Below, piece after piece: positions 13,798 through 26,782 of a stretch of DNA of 35,000 bases. The position numbers and the translations under genes were made by a program. The notes beneath the pieces were generated by a model. That model had not been told where the DNA came from. It saw only the letters and a program-made list of their open reading frames with translations, and ran no database searches. Source of the DNA: Trachelipus rathkii. Its lineage: Eukaryota > Arthropoda > Malacostraca > Isopoda > Trachelipodidae. The DNA lies in the NCBI GenBank assembly GCA_015478945.1, contig JABUQX010007577.1, positions 1-35,000 of the forward strand, read 5' to 3'. Positions within the stretch are counted from its first letter, which is position 1, and the number at the start of each line of letters is the position of its first letter.

Positions 13798-13836
13798 TAT
13801 ATTTATATATATATTAATATATATATATATAATATA
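13798..13836. repeat. Short irregular (AT)n array
   Basis: About 40 bases of alternating TA. Confidence 0.9.
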
Positions 13837-14137
13837 GCTTCACCTATTCCAAAGCGCTTAAAGATGCTACCTTCGTTATATTCATTCTCAATAAAAACGA
13901 TCCATTATAATCACAGTTATTATTTCCAATAACATTTATATAAATAATTTGTAATAATAACTTTTGAAAAACCTTATTATTTTTTTTTTGAATTTGAAAT
14001 CATTTATTCACGTTGATAAAAATGTCTCCTGATTAATAAAATGTTATTTATTTTCCAGTACTGTTATATAATGTATTTATAGTTTATAACATAGAGCATG
14101 GCATATGATGCTATTTCGGGATGTACTAACACATAAC
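13837..14137. other. AT-rich spacer
   Basis: No gene or recognisable repeat. It includes a T9 run near 13980. Confidence 0.6.
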
Positions 14138-14325
14138 TTATATAATATAATATCTATATAATATATTATATATATATATATATTATATATAATATATATA
14201 TCAGTATATATATTATATATAATATATAAATTATATATATATTATATACTATATATAATATATTATATATAATATTAATTATATAATATATATATATATA
14301 TATATTAATATATATTATATAATAT
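14138..14325. repeat. Irregular (AT)n array
   Basis: About 190 bases, almost entirely A and T, with TA alternation and many phase breaks that create nested palindromes. Confidence 0.95.
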
Positions 14326-14340
14326 TTATTTAATAAAGTA

Positions 14341-14432
14341 GTGGAGGAAGAAGAAGTATATATATATATATAATAAGTAAGAGAGAATAGTAAGAGCAGG
14401 TAGAGAGAGGAGAGATAGAGAGAGAGATAGTA
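14341..14432 (+). repeat. Purine-rich GA tract with an (AT)n insert
   Basis: GGAGGAAGAAGAAG is followed by an AT tract (about 14356-14372), then GAGA-type simple sequence to about 14432. This is low-complexity microsatellite DNA with a strong purine strand. Confidence 0.8.
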
Positions 14433-14734
14433 ATGCTCTCATTGGTTCATTTTAGATTGTTGACTAATCACCGATCTTCATTATAGCGAGAGGATGTCTG
14501 TGTATATATAATCTAAAATATTCCTTTACTATGCTTTAGTCATTCACTGAGTTTTATCTTCATTGGGGCATAAGAATTATATAAAACTCAACTGTGCCAA
14601 CTAAAGTAGGTGTAGTAGCTGGTTTGGGATAAGCCGGTACCTATTTAAAAGTTTGATTTCCTTATAAGAAACCCCTAATGTTTAACCTCTCACTGAGAAG
14701 GAGATAAAGCATATTAAAAGGAAGATTTATATCT
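14433..14734. other. AT-rich spacer
   Basis: About 300 bases of mixed sequence without a gene or recognised repeat. Confidence 0.6.
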
Positions 14735-14957
14735 TTATATATATATATATATATCTTAATTAATATATTATATATATATTTTATACTAATATATAATGTG
14801 CACAATTTTAATATACCAATATATATTCATATATATATATATATATATTATATTATATATTATATATTCCCTATAATATATATATTAATTTTAATATATA
14901 TTATATATAATATATATATATATTATATATATATAATCTATATATATATATAATATT
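14735..14957. repeat. Irregular (AT)n array with short interruptions
   Basis: About 220 bases of TA-rich simple sequence, interrupted by short non-AT islands near 14800-14815 and 14868-14872. Confidence 0.95.
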
Positions 14958-15944
14958 TAGTGATAGCTATATAAATAAATTTGATATGAGTCTTAAATGG
15001 TATTTCAAGTTATTATAATATAAATTTATATATATAAGGTCACGATGTTTTTTTTATAGAATAAAAGCTTTTAACAAACTGAGTTATAATATAAAGTTTA
15101 ATAGAAGAACGTTTGTATATACTAAGAGCCATATAATGATTGTAATATTTAATTTTATTCCTCAATGTATATTATTCCCGATGATTTGACTCGTAAATAC
15201 TATACACTACTCACATTCTACAAGGGGGTCCTAGCAATAAGAGATACATATATCTATTATTACTATACATATAATATGCAAAAAAAATATTAAAATAATG
15301 AAAAAATATAAATGCATTGATTATGTAAAATATCTGAGTCCCGTTATCATTAAGTCACTTATAAATATACCATTTTTGTAACATATATTTTAGCCTTATA
15401 TTATATGTATAATTAATGTATAATATACAATAATCCTTAATTTCAATTATTATTATTTATCTATGTCTGTCACAATTGTAATAATCAATAATGTCAATTC
15501 AATTTCTTCATATCTATTTTAAACTTTTTTGTAATATGTTATACTGTGTTGATCTTCTGTAGCCTCCTGAGTGATAAGTAATGATTATAAAGCCGTACTC
15601 TCAAAATACTTTTAAAGGAAAATCCAAGCATCATTTCAATTACCCAGAATAATCACACTACTACTTTACAATAACCTATTACCTGGTAATTATAATATCA
15701 TAAACTACCAGTAATTAGTGAACCATATTAGTCACAATCACACACTCACTATAATCAACTTTGAACCTTATTCAATAATTAAAATTTAACCATTATAAAT
15801 AAATCTTCTCTATGGATAATTTATTTTGTTCAAGAATTAAGTTCAAGGCAGCTTCTTTCTATTTGTGATTGCAAAAATAAACTTTTGCTATATGAGGATA
15901 ATGCTACTCTTTTAATGTTAATCATTATCTTAAACTATATTACA
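14958..15944. other. AT-rich non-coding DNA
   Basis: No gene is seen. C exceeds G from about 15500 onward. Frequent stops in all frames argue against coding sequence. Confidence 0.65.
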
Positions 15945-16062
15945 TAGTATATAATATTAATTATATATATTATATATATATATATAATATATATATAGTA
16001 TATATATATTAATATATATATATCTATATATAATTATATAATTATTAATAATTCTATATATG
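15945..16062. repeat. Irregular (AT)n array
   Basis: About 120 bases of A/T-only simple sequence with phase breaks. Confidence 0.95.
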
Positions 16063-16854
16063 TTAGTCTACTAAAATTCCCTGCATTGATATTACCAATA
16101 AAATCATCTTTATTAACATTATGGATGACCCTATTGACTCTTTATTAAACGCCGCTCTTAATCAACCAAACATATGACCTTCTAAATTGATAATGTACAC
16201 ATAATATCTTTACCCTGACATCCTCGCTCTACTTATAATCAATTATTACCATATTAAATCATTAACTACATGAACTATATTGTCATATCAATTATAGAAA
16301 ATTACAAAATAGTGAATCATCAATTGAATTCTTTTATTTGGTATCGTTAATTTCAAATCATATTAAATAAACTACTATAAATGGAGCGATTATAATAACA
16401 TTTGAACTAAATTACATAATGAATAATTAATATTATATTGTGTCACATCAGAACATATATATATATATTTCATCGGCAAATTTTTAAAAAAAGAATAAAG
16501 TTCAATCTATAGCCACTCTGAATAATGCTTAACATAACTTTCAAATATCTTTTTCTTGATTTATTAAGCTTTTTTTTAACTATGTTATTATTTATAAATA
16601 ATTAATACTGTATATGGTACAGGGTACATTGTACTATAAGGAAATACGTAATAAAACTCAGAGGAAAGTTTCATTTATATTTGAAACAACTTGTTATAAA
16701 TTTAAGAATTTATTTTATAAACTTTATAACCTCAGTATCTCCTTAATTTGAATATAATTAATTTACTAATTACAGGTATACTTTTTCTTGTAAATATTTC
16801 ACTCTAAGCGATTGGTACTTACTGCTATATAAACTTCATACTATATGGTGTATA
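16063..16854. other. AT-rich non-coding DNA
   Basis: No gene, RNA or mobile-element signal was found. Confidence 0.65.
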
Positions 16855-17055
16855 TTAAATATATATATATAATTTATATTATATATATTAATATATATCA
16901 TATTTATATAATATATTAATTATATAATTATCTATATATATATATATCTATCTATTATATATATTATCTATATCTATATAATATATATATATATTAATTA
17001 TTTAATAATAATATATATGTATTATATATTATATACATCTATATAATAATATATT
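16855..17055. repeat. Irregular (AT)n array
   Basis: About 200 bases, TA-dominated, with TATC and ATTA variants. Confidence 0.95.
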
Positions 17056-17631
17056 AAGATTATGAAATTTTTTGTTTGCTCAATTGATTCATTAATATTT
17101 TAATTTTAAATATTTAAGTTGTATCTAAATTTATATTTATTTACCTTTAATTAATTCAAACTATTTAATGATTTTTCAAGGAATGTATTTATAAATTGGC
17201 CTTATTATATTACGTGGGAACTATATGATTAATATTGGCCTGTAACTCTATAATCTATATTGCAAATTAAACTAATTTATCTTTAGAATTTGCTTTCATT
17301 GATAATAACTGGATTAATATTTACTTAAGAAGCACAGATCATACGAGGAAGCATAAACTTCTAATGGTAGGTATATATATATATCTATACTTGCTTACTT
17401 ATTAACTCTATGTTAAAAACTATAAGATTATCAATATTAAATATATGCCAAATTAAAGATATTAATAATTATAACTATACACGGTTACAACCCTTATGTA
17501 TATATAATCTCTATCAAACTGGTAGGTTCCAGTAATATATTCATTCAGCAATTAATACATATAAAGTATTTAACATTATTATAAATTTCTTCGCTAAAAT
17601 ATTTATATAGATTGTTTAAGTGTTGTTCTAT
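17056..17631. other. AT-rich spacer
   Basis: No gene is seen. It contains a short (AT)n tract near 17372-17384. Confidence 0.65.
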
Positions 17632-17872
17632 AATTATATAATATATTATATCTTTAATAACAATATATATCAATATCTAATATATATAATATAATATATT
17701 AATCTTAATATATATATATTTATTATTATATAATAATATATATATAATATAATAAATTATTAATATATATATATAATATAATATATATTAATCTATATAT
17801 TATATAATTTATATATATAAATGTATTATATATTATATTATATATATATTCTATAAATAATATATTATGAGT
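17632..17872. repeat. Irregular (AT)n array
   Basis: About 240 bases of nearly pure A/T simple sequence with many palindromic phase breaks. Confidence 0.95.
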
Positions 17873-18474
17873 ACCTATACACGACACAAAGTAGTAATTG
17901 CTCCAGTTTTAAAGGACTCTCTTGAACTATCGAACTACTGAACTGTTATCTAAAATATTTTGTGATAAAGAATATGTATAAATAGCTATCAATAGTTTGT
18001 TTTTTCACTGTTAATCATAATATAATAATTTTTCTTTTTCAATTATTTATTTCATTATTTAAATTTAGGCAGTGGTATGTACAGCTAGATTTGAATGGGG
18101 AATATGTCCTATTTCCACTTCACATATGGCCACAGTTAATATCATGCAAAAGACACCAAATTAAATATACCTATTTCAAGAAATTCAATTTTTAAATAAT
18201 TCTTAAAAGTCAAAGGCAACTTTCTTAATTCGTTAAATATTCGAATAATATCTCCAATTATCCTAAAAAACTTAGCAACTCAGAAGTAAAAGTGTTTTTT
18301 TAGATATACTATGAACTAAAAAATAGTATTGAAAATAATATTATATAACTATATATTTCGATTACCCAATAATATATATTTTAAAATTATCTATAAGGTA
18401 CATGGGAAGGATTCTTAGTTTTAACCTTTATATATATTATTATAATACAACTATACATTTATATTAATTACCAT
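17873..18474. other. AT-rich spacer
   Basis: No gene, RNA or recognisable repeat is seen. Confidence 0.65.
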
Positions 18475-18685
18475 ATATAAATACATATTTAATATATATA
18501 TTTAATATATATAATATACTAATTATTATAATTTATATATATCTTATATCTAATATATATATATTAATATATATATATAATATATATTAATATAATATTA
18601 TATATATATAATTATATATATATATAATAATAATAATTAATATTATAATATTAATATATATATAATATAATATATATATATTATG
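18475..18685. repeat. Irregular (AT)n array
   Basis: About 210 bases of TA-rich simple sequence. A shorter related tract follows at about 18838-18872. Confidence 0.95.
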
Positions 18686-19446
18686 CCCATAATATTAAAA
18701 TATTATTTTATACTAATATATACTAAAAGTAAAATAAATTATTCATTATATAAATTATTTATTGATACTATACTTTACATACACACATTCATGAATTTAA
18801 CTAAATAAAATATAATGAATTAGTTATATTCATTAACTATATATATAATAATATACATATATAATATATAATCACGCTGAAACAAACAAAATAAATGTTA
18901 TAGATTTTCGAATTGTTCCCTCCTCGCTCTCCTATATATGATGAACAATAAATAATGTAGTAACAACATGTTTTGGTATTGAGCAGGAGCCCCAAAAAAA
19001 AATAAAAGTTCTAGAGGGAGCTGCGAACTTATACAGAGGATATGAACACTCCAAGTTAGTCTTGATTACTAATAATCAACATTATATATAATAATATGTA
19101 TTGATGTCAGTTAGATTTCAATAAGATTGAAGGAGTAAAATAATAAGTTCATGAATACAGACCTATGATCAGGTGTATTATTACACAAGATCACTTATCT
19201 AATCTGAGACGCGACATAACGCCTCTTAACCCTTAAATCCTTAATAAACGTATATCCAGATTTGAGCAGCTCTTAAGCCAAATTATCTAAGCCTAAAAAT
19301 TAACTCTAATTTCACGATATTTTGACCTGCGCAGATACGCACGCCTCACTTGGTATAAAATGGTCATTTAAATCCTCTTACAGGTATACTATTATTTTAC
19401 CTCTCATCGTTAATTTAATTAAAATTGCTATACAATCACACTTAAT
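18686..19446. other. AT-rich spacer
   Basis: No supported gene. A somewhat GC-richer part (about 19190-19380) has no open frame of note. Confidence 0.6.
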
Positions 19447-19660
19447 TATATTAATAATATATATTATATATTATTATATATCATATATATATATATAATA
19501 TATTATAGATATATATATATAATATATATATTAATATATATTATATCTATTATATATAATATATATTAATATATATATTAATATATATATATTATATATT
19601 ATTTTATATATATATATAAATATATATTGTTGTATATAATTATATTAATATAATTCTATT
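19447..19660. repeat. Irregular (AT)n array
   Basis: About 215 bases of almost pure A/T simple sequence with frequent TTA and TAA phase breaks. Confidence 0.95.
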
Positions 19661-20958
19661 ATAATTAATTTATATTTTTCTATTCTTTTTTTTATATAAG
19701 TTGTAAATCTAGAATTTCTATAATAAATAAATTAGATATGTGAAAACAATATTCATCAATTGAGATATGTAATCCATTATTATGGTAAGGAAAATCAAAG
19801 TTGATGATGAGTATGATAAAATCTATATCATCAGGGTTCTCGCTATAACTAATAGAAAATTTGTATTAAAAATAATTATTATATTATTCTTATTTTAATT
19901 TATTATATTACCATTTTCTTAGGATAAAACATTTTTTATGGATTTAAACATTTTCTTATGGGAGTTAAAACATTTTCATTTGAGATTGATAAAATTATAT
20001 ATAGTATATATAAACACATATATATAAATTTTATTATTTCCAATGAAAAGTTTATTTATTCAAGTATATGTTTAATGGTCATTCTTTCGTTCCAAGAATC
20101 GTTCAGAAATCTTCTACCATAGCCATATTTTAGCTGCCTATAGTCAACAAAATCTAGTTTATTGTTTAACTAATGAACAACGCATTCTTTACAAATTCCC
20201 TTAGATTCTTCATGCCACTATAATGTGATATGTGTCTCGAGTTGAAAATATTAAATTCAAGTATAATACAATAGATAATGTGGTAAACCATTAATGTAAA
20301 CAAGAGATTCTTATATCACATAGCTCAATTGTAGACACTTCAAGAAGTACAGGGAAATTTAACAGCTGTAAATATTCTTGTGCAATAGAAAATTATTAAT
20401 ATATTAGTCCCAGATAAATGAGGAAAATAACTCATTTTTCATCTATGACGTGATCTAATTACAGTATGATATTAAAACGTATCTATATATTCCATACGCT
20501 ATAGTGTGTAGTGTTGACAAGTGAGTTTGTAGTAGTATAATGATATATTATGATCTACTATTTATAAAAATAAAAGATTTCACTTATTTTATTTCTTGCA
20601 GTGACATTAACTCGAGCTGTCTAGTATTTGTCTTATCGTAGTTAAGCTAAGGATTTTTTTGTTAATTGGTCTCGTTTTCTTAAATTATTAATAAATTTCA
20701 GGATATATATAAAATGAATTTTAAGAACATGATGAAGAGAGAAATCTATAGACTGTACTCTATCTCAGTAGAGGATTAGTTAAGGGAAAAGAGTTGCGTC
20801 GCATTTGACGTAATGCAGAGGTTGGCTTTAAGAATGACTCCATCCTCTTTGGGTAATGTAAAAGGACTAAGTCTTGAAGGCGCCGCTAGGGTCTACATGA
20901 GGGTATGTTGTTACTTGTATAACGTATAGTAGTGAAGCTATGATTTGGAATAAGAGGT
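19661..20958. other. AT-rich non-coding DNA
   Basis: No supported gene. Strand bias is mixed up to about 20700 and then turns clearly G-over-C, before the flanking AT array. Confidence 0.6.
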
Positions 20959-20998
20959 ATATATATTAGTAGTTATTATATATATATTAATATTAAAT

Positions 20999-21030
<32 letters not shown>

Positions 21031-21187
21031 CAAATTATGAGGGTATAAAGGAGATATTTAAGATAGACTTTGAACAGATTTCTTATTTTATTATATAATT
21101 ATTATATATTATTTAATTATATATATTATTATTAATTATTATTATTATTTATATTATTAATATTATTTATATATTATTATTAATTAT
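20959..21187. repeat. Paired (AT)n and (ATT)n arrays
   Basis: An (AT)n part at about 20959-21030 and an ATT/AAT-rich part at about 21087-21187 are separated by roughly 55 bases of mixed sequence. They precede the long G-biased block. Confidence 0.9.
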
Positions 21188-23118
21188 GTGGGTGTGGAGA
21201 AGTCCAACTCCAGATACCTCGTCGGTTCACCCTGATAACGCTAACGGAGCATGACTAAGTGGCTAGGACAGAGTAACACCTATAGATGTGCTATATCGAG
21301 CATGCCGACATCGACCATGTAAATATGAAGAAGCGTGATGGTGTGTCGATATGTACTACTAGGACGAGACAGTTCATACAAAGTGGATAGACACTAAACG
21401 CACATCTAACGAGACCCTTGTAGTTGTGTAGTTGGGTAAATCACACGATAAGACGAATGAAATATGAGAAGAGACACATAATTCTGATAAGTATAGAACA
21501 TTGAGATGTTATGCGGTTTGGGGCATCCATGTGGAAAAAGGATGGATACTAAATGTATAGTCGGTGATGACGATTGGACAGTCTGGGATAGGAGAGAGAT
21601 CGCAAGCAGATCAAAGGGTGGAAAATTATGGTAGTCAGGAGCGAGAGGAAAATGTGGATTGGGATTGGATAGCGCGATCAGTTGAGAAGACTAGGGGGCT
21701 TGGAGAGAATGAGGGAAGTGGTGTGAAGAGTGGTGTGAGTGAGGAAGAAGAGAGAGAGAGAGATGCTTGTGTGAGTAAGGGAGTGAAAGGATTTAGCCTG
21801 TTTTAGGAGAGGGCGTAAGGTGTGATGTTAAATGAAGGTTAGTGGACGGAGGAATGAAGGTGATGAAGTTCGCAAGGAAGGCACAACGCAGGTAGTTTAG
21901 GGTAATGATAGTGGGGGAATCCGATGATCGATGATGATGATGACGATATCATAAAATTCTTATCATATTTTTGAGATGTTTGTTTAGGCAGAATATTCAG
22001 TTAAATGGGTGTTTATTAGGCATGCACTTTCAGATGAAAAGGAAAAATTAATATAATATATCTATATTTTTTATCCAAGGATGATATGCCACCTAGCATA
22101 GCAGGGGCACACTAATACGGAGGAAAAAAGAGAGTTATATTATGGAAATGATGGACAGAAAGGGTGTAGGTAAGTGGGTATAAGAAAGAGAAATGATAAT
22201 ATACTTTGTGCTGATGGGAGTATATTTAATTGACAAGATGATGGGGAGGTAAGATAGTGAAGTGGAGAAGGATATATTTGGAGGTATCTATAATATAGGC
22301 CTCAGTATGGAGAGGATAGTCAAGGAACGTGGAGGTGAGCGTAGCTCATCTCGATAGAACTTTCTGCGCCTGTCAGGCCACCTGAGTTAAAATGAGAGGC
22401 CACAACTGCATGTAAATCAAATGGAGTCGCGAAGCACCGTTTTTGTTCCCGCAGAAAGATAGATTCACACGAGGGTTGCAAGGGTACAGATGGATAAGCA
22501 ACAACAGCACAAATTTGACCAGAGGTTCCCATACAGGTTAGAAGAATTAGTAGAAGCAGAAAAAATGTAAAAAGATAGTTAAGCCACGAGGCGGGTGGTC
22601 TTTGACCGGTGGCGTCCAGCAGAAGAGAGCGTGGATCGCTGTCGGGCGGGAAGGGAGAAGTCGGCTTGCAGATCTTGAAAGGTTGGAGGATAGGGCTTCG
22701 CACTGGACAGGAGGAGAGAATAGGGACGACACGTAATTAACAAGACATTGGTGCCAAAGTGGGGGAGGGCGAATAGAGGCATGATTAATAAACTCGTATA
22801 ATGTGTAATATAACTATGCAGTAGAGATAACGCATTGAAGGGATAGGATTGTATGTTATGGGAACACGAACTCGGTAGAGCGGACGGGGAGATTCAGTGA
22901 GATTTGACTATGGCTTTCTCCTGGGATAATGAAAAGGCTAAACGTTGAAACGTTATGTCTACTCTGAAATGAAGCGCCCCTGCAGAGAAAGATAGATTTG
23001 GATATGGAGGAAGAGGGGGTAAGATAATTAAGAACTAAAGTTAATCTAACTCGTATGTGTGGGCCAGTGGATGTATAGGTTTGAGAAGGAGCGTTAGAGG
23101 GGTAGATCTGTTAAATAA
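21188..23118. other. Strongly G-biased non-coding block (left part)
   Basis: G vastly exceeds C on the + strand (21 to 5 at 21541-21600). Purine-rich tracts occur, notably near 21690-21765. ORFs reported here, including three overlapping - strand frames at 22320-22782, are explained by composition: the - strand is pyrimidine-rich, so stop codons are scarce in every frame. No gene is supported. Confidence 0.6.
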
Positions 23119-23343
23119 GTGAGACCGAGAGTGGCTAAGAGAACAGAACGGCTCAGTCAAGAGCTTGGTACGATAGGTGATGCAGATGAGAATATCACCG
23201 TCGGCTCGCATCAGCCGGGTGTGTTTGAGGATGTCTGGGCGGAGGATTCCGAGAGGTATTCAGTATTAAGACGGCTGGCCGAGTGTTGTCATGCCTTTGA
23301 CAGGAAAATTGTTGCCAAGCAGAGCCTCCTGGGAGCGGCGTAG
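23119..23343 (+). other. Coding-like GC-richer frame of 74 codons, unrecognised
   Basis: This open frame has a balanced codon mix and a hydrophilic, charged product (many D, E, R; two adjacent Cys near residue 56). It begins with GTG directly after a stop, so there is no convincing start and any coding role would need splicing or an upstream exon. Its use of C is higher than in the surrounding G-biased DNA, which hints at a separate origin. No domain was recognised. It may be a chance frame. Confidence 0.2.
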
Positions 23344-23778
23344 AATGGGTAGAGGGGAGGTGATTATAAGTCTTTGTCGTAATGGGGGATAGTGATTGAT
23401 ATGATATTTATTATTAGGATGATGCAAATGTATTATATATTAGTAGTTTTGGGTATTCTGGTCTTCTGAGATTATGATTATTATTGGGTTCTACCATCTC
23501 CAAGCATGGTGTGGAAATGGGGCCGGAATGGCGGTTTCATCGTGGTAAATTTGGATTGGGGTGGTTTTAGTGCAACCTGTGATAATTCTAAGGGCTGCGT
23601 TTTGGGAGACTTGTAGTTTATTATTGATTATTGGTATTATTATTTAGTAATATATTGCGGGTAGAAACTTGAATTGCCTCCGCGAGGAGTCCCGCATATA
23701 AATCTCCTAAATCCGTTAGGCTCTACTACAGGCAATCTCATATACAGGAGTTGCTTTATATGATGGAACATCCTGTGT
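23344..23778. other. G-biased non-coding DNA
   Basis: No gene is seen. A short GC-richer patch lies at about 23675-23740. Confidence 0.6.
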
Positions 23779-23967
23779 TCAAGTAGTTAGTGTGTGTTTA
23801 CCTGTCAGAGACTGTACTATTTGCTGTGTTATGCGAGGCACATAAAGAGGGTCTTTCCCGCTGAGGTTCCAAATTTCACTAGTCCTTAGCTTCTTTCGTT
23901 GCACGTAATTGATGGTACCACGTTTTAAGTGTAGAGATTTTTGGTCATTAATGTAAGAGAGGGGCAC
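23779..23967 (-). other. Exon-like - strand frame with a donor-like site
   Basis: This 62-codon frame encodes a hydrophilic, basic product (LKRGTINYVQRKKLRTSEIW within it). Its 3' part crosses a donor-like CTGACAG|GTAAAC, with the GT at 23800-23801 of the - strand. No clear acceptor or ATG was found at the upstream end. The - strand is G-poor here, so stops are rare and chance is a serious alternative. No family was recognised. Confidence 0.2.
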
Positions 23968-24132
23968 ACACGCATAATATCAATGATTGGGTATTGTGGG
24001 TGTCAGATAAATTGTTTTATGTGTCTCCAGGGGTATCACGGGGTTTTTCTAATATTACGTTATAGTGTGTGTCCCTTATGTTGCGATGAGTATGGAGAAT
24101 TAAGCTTTCATGCTGGTGCCCAATATAAGTAA
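23941..24132 (+). other. Cys-rich + strand frame, 63 codons, unrecognised
   Basis: The product contains CFMC and, 18 residues later, CPLCC, a spacing compatible with a zinc-ribbon-like knuckle pair. A CGC pair precedes them. There is no ATG at the frame start, the histidines and cysteines do not match a standard RING or LIM order, and TGT/TGC codons are expected to be common in G/T-rich DNA. It overlaps the - strand candidate at 23779-23967. Probably chance. Confidence 0.12.
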
Positions 24133-24163
24133 TTACAGAGGGCTGGAACGGTGTAAGGTGTAA

Positions 24164-24403
24164 ATGTCCGAGTTCGGGTGGAGATTTTCAATAGGAGATT
24201 GTGAATTAAAGAGTGAGACTTACTATGGTCATTGGGGGGGATGCGCTGTCCTTGGCAACACAAATGACTTGGGAGATGATGAAGAAGGGTTTTCAACACA
24301 CAAATTAAACAAGAGATTTGTATATATATGGTTAATCTTATATGAAGAGTATGTATTAGTATATAGTGGCTTGTGTTATATTATACTGATAATTACTATA
24401 TAG
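24164..24403 (+). CDS. Possible small protein with a C-terminal membrane segment
   Basis: An ATG-started frame of 79 codons. The first 50 residues are polar and acidic, with the run GDDEEGF. The last 27 are strongly hydrophobic, as in a tail-anchored or single-span membrane protein. The base before the start is not a good Kozak match (T at -3). No family was recognised. The hydrophobic tail is encoded by AT-rich sequence, where Ile, Tyr and Leu codons arise easily, so the apparent membrane segment may be compositional. Confidence 0.15.
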   Translation: MSEFGWRFSIGDCELKSETYYGHWGGCAVLGNTNDLGDDEEGFSTHKLNKRFVYIWLILYEEYVLVYSGLCYIILIITI

Positions 24404-26782
24404 GTGTGTTATATGGTATAATAATGAATAGGTATATATAGTACTATTATTATATAAATGTCGATATATATATATATCTAATTGATATACATTACGTGAT
24501 TAGTTTTGTGGAGTGGTGGATTGGGGTGGGTTGTGGATAGAGATCTATGCCAGTTGTAAAAAGTTTGAAATTATAATAAAATAATATGGATAGGAGATAA
24601 GGACTTAAGGTCAAGTGGGACGTATATATATATATATATAATTTTAGGATTAAAAGATAAGAAAGGTCAAGAATATAGAATGTATGTGGGGTGATATACA
24701 GAGACCTTAGTATGAGGGATGAATAAGGAAGGAAAGAGTGGAAGAGTTTGAGTAGGTAAACTTCTGAATGGTATCAGATAATGTTAATGTAAATATACGA
24801 TTATGTAAATACGCGTCTGTTGTGCAAGAAAACCGTATGGAGTCGAAGTTGTGTAGGTTCTAGAATAATTAATATGCGGGGAGTGAGAAGCAAGGGCGCA
24901 ATTGTTGTCTATTTGTCCAGGCTCTATTTCAATTTTTGTATTATGGCACTATAAAGGGTTGAGGAAAAAATAGTGAAGAGGTGGGGTGATTGGTTATGGG
25001 GATTGGTGTTAAGTTAAAATGTATGGAGGAGATGGGAATGAGGATAGGTGGGGAAAGGGTCGGTTGCTCCTAGACTTATTTAATAATGCTTTTGTGCGTA
25101 TTGAATGTTGCGTATTTGGTGGACGTGCGAATCTGAACGACTATAGGCGGAATAAGAGTTAATTGATCTTTAAAGTTGACGATTGATTGTTTCAGATCTA
25201 TATGTGACAGGTCAAATTGGGGGTGGATTGTGTTTGAATGTTGTTGTGGAGGAAGAAACGTCTCGATAAAGTGATGAGGAAGAGCATGAATTAGGATGTA
25301 GTGTGTGATTGGTGTGTTGTGAGAGAGAAATGAGAGGTTGAAATGAGAGAATAAGTTTGAGAGCTGCGTATGGGAGATATGTTTTGGTCAATGTGGGACG
25401 AGTGAGTGGATGTAGCGTCCCGTGTTGATTTAAGCGGCTTATGTAGATTAATGTAGTGTTGAGTGCGTGCTGTGAAATTCGGACTGGTCTGGGGGATTTG
25501 ATGTGAAAAAGCGATACTATTATACTGCTTTGGGGCCACTGTGGAAACCATAGGGAAAATATTTTATTATTATTATAATTTATTTATAATTTATTTAGTT
25601 ATTCAGTAATTTATTAACATTTATAATTTGATTATAATTATGGAATTAATCATATATTAGCAGAGAATTAATTATATTTGTTATTGTCAGAATTATATAT
25701 AGGATGTGAGGGGAGTGAGGTATTTTGTCACTTTATTATTTTGTATTTATAATTGAAATGGAATATATTGTAAGTATTTAGGGTAGTTATATGTATAGAA
25801 ATTATACTCCTAATAAAATCATGAAACTTAATGAGAACAGCTGCGTTTTAATTTTAGTAATGTTGTATTGTATAAGTTTTGTTTTTTAGTGTAAATTATC
25901 TATATGAATGATGGATGATAAACTCCTATTACAAGTGTGAAGTTTATGCGATTAACTAGTACGTTAATATCATATCCACCAGCACGTTTACTGTTTCAAC
26001 TGTTATTAGTTTCGACTCGAGGTTCATGTTTCTGGGGATTTAGTGGATCTGTTCTGTGTGCACATGTAAATGCTTATTTTGACTAATTTTTTGCTTATAG
26101 AGTTGATTTATATGGGAGGGAAATTTTGGTTCTAGATCTTCAGGGTTGGGAAACTATAGCTTCGTAAATGATAAGATCAATATGATTGGAGCATAGACCT
26201 TGAGTATTATTGGAATAATTTGTCATGGGGGGGAGGTTTTGTTGTCGAGAAATATTCTGATCCTTGGGATGATATATAGCTATATTGTTTTCACGCACCG
26301 ATATTTCAGAAAGTATATTTGTTTTATTTGTACTATTGTTTTTTAATTTTTCTCATACAGATTGTACCTATGTAAGATATTTTTCTCACTAACAAATTAA
26401 AACGATGGTTAGGTTGCCTATGGGTTTGGTTTAATTTGACTTTGGGTCACGAGGAACACGATCAATTGTTTTATTGTGTTCAAACATAAGACTATAAATA
26501 AGGTCCAACGCTCGAGAGACATCAAGTGGGGTTCTTAAGAGATGTTTGTCATTGTATAAGCGGGTTAGTAAGATTACGTCAGAGTGGGGCAGGGTGTTAC
26601 GATGTTAGGTAGAGATGCGGAAGAATTGAATCAGATGAGGAGATGTAAGATGCAATAGGAGTGTTAGTGAGGGAGGGACTGATAAATCGTGTTCAGAGTG
26701 AATGTGTGTTTTAGGAGGAAAATCACTGTGAAAATATGGGGAATTTTTTGTTTTTGATGTTTGCTCGCTAAAGAAACGGTCC
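24404..26782. other. Strongly G-biased non-coding block (middle part)
   Basis: No supported gene. The line 24961-25020 holds 23 G and no C. A run of G clusters at about 25024-25058 could form a two-tetrad G-quadruplex. The - strand ORF at 25291-25551 reflects the scarcity of G on that strand. Confidence 0.65.

Noticed and set aside
21190..21310. GC-richer stretch with a tRNA-like look (GGTTCACCCTG)
   Set aside because: No cloverleaf with paired acceptor, anticodon and T arms could be drawn around it.
22320..22782. Three overlapping - strand ORFs (61, 67 and 127 codons), one with a hydrophobic stretch
   Set aside because: All three - strand frames are open at once because the strand is pyrimidine-rich and stop codons need A and G. 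No domain was recognised.
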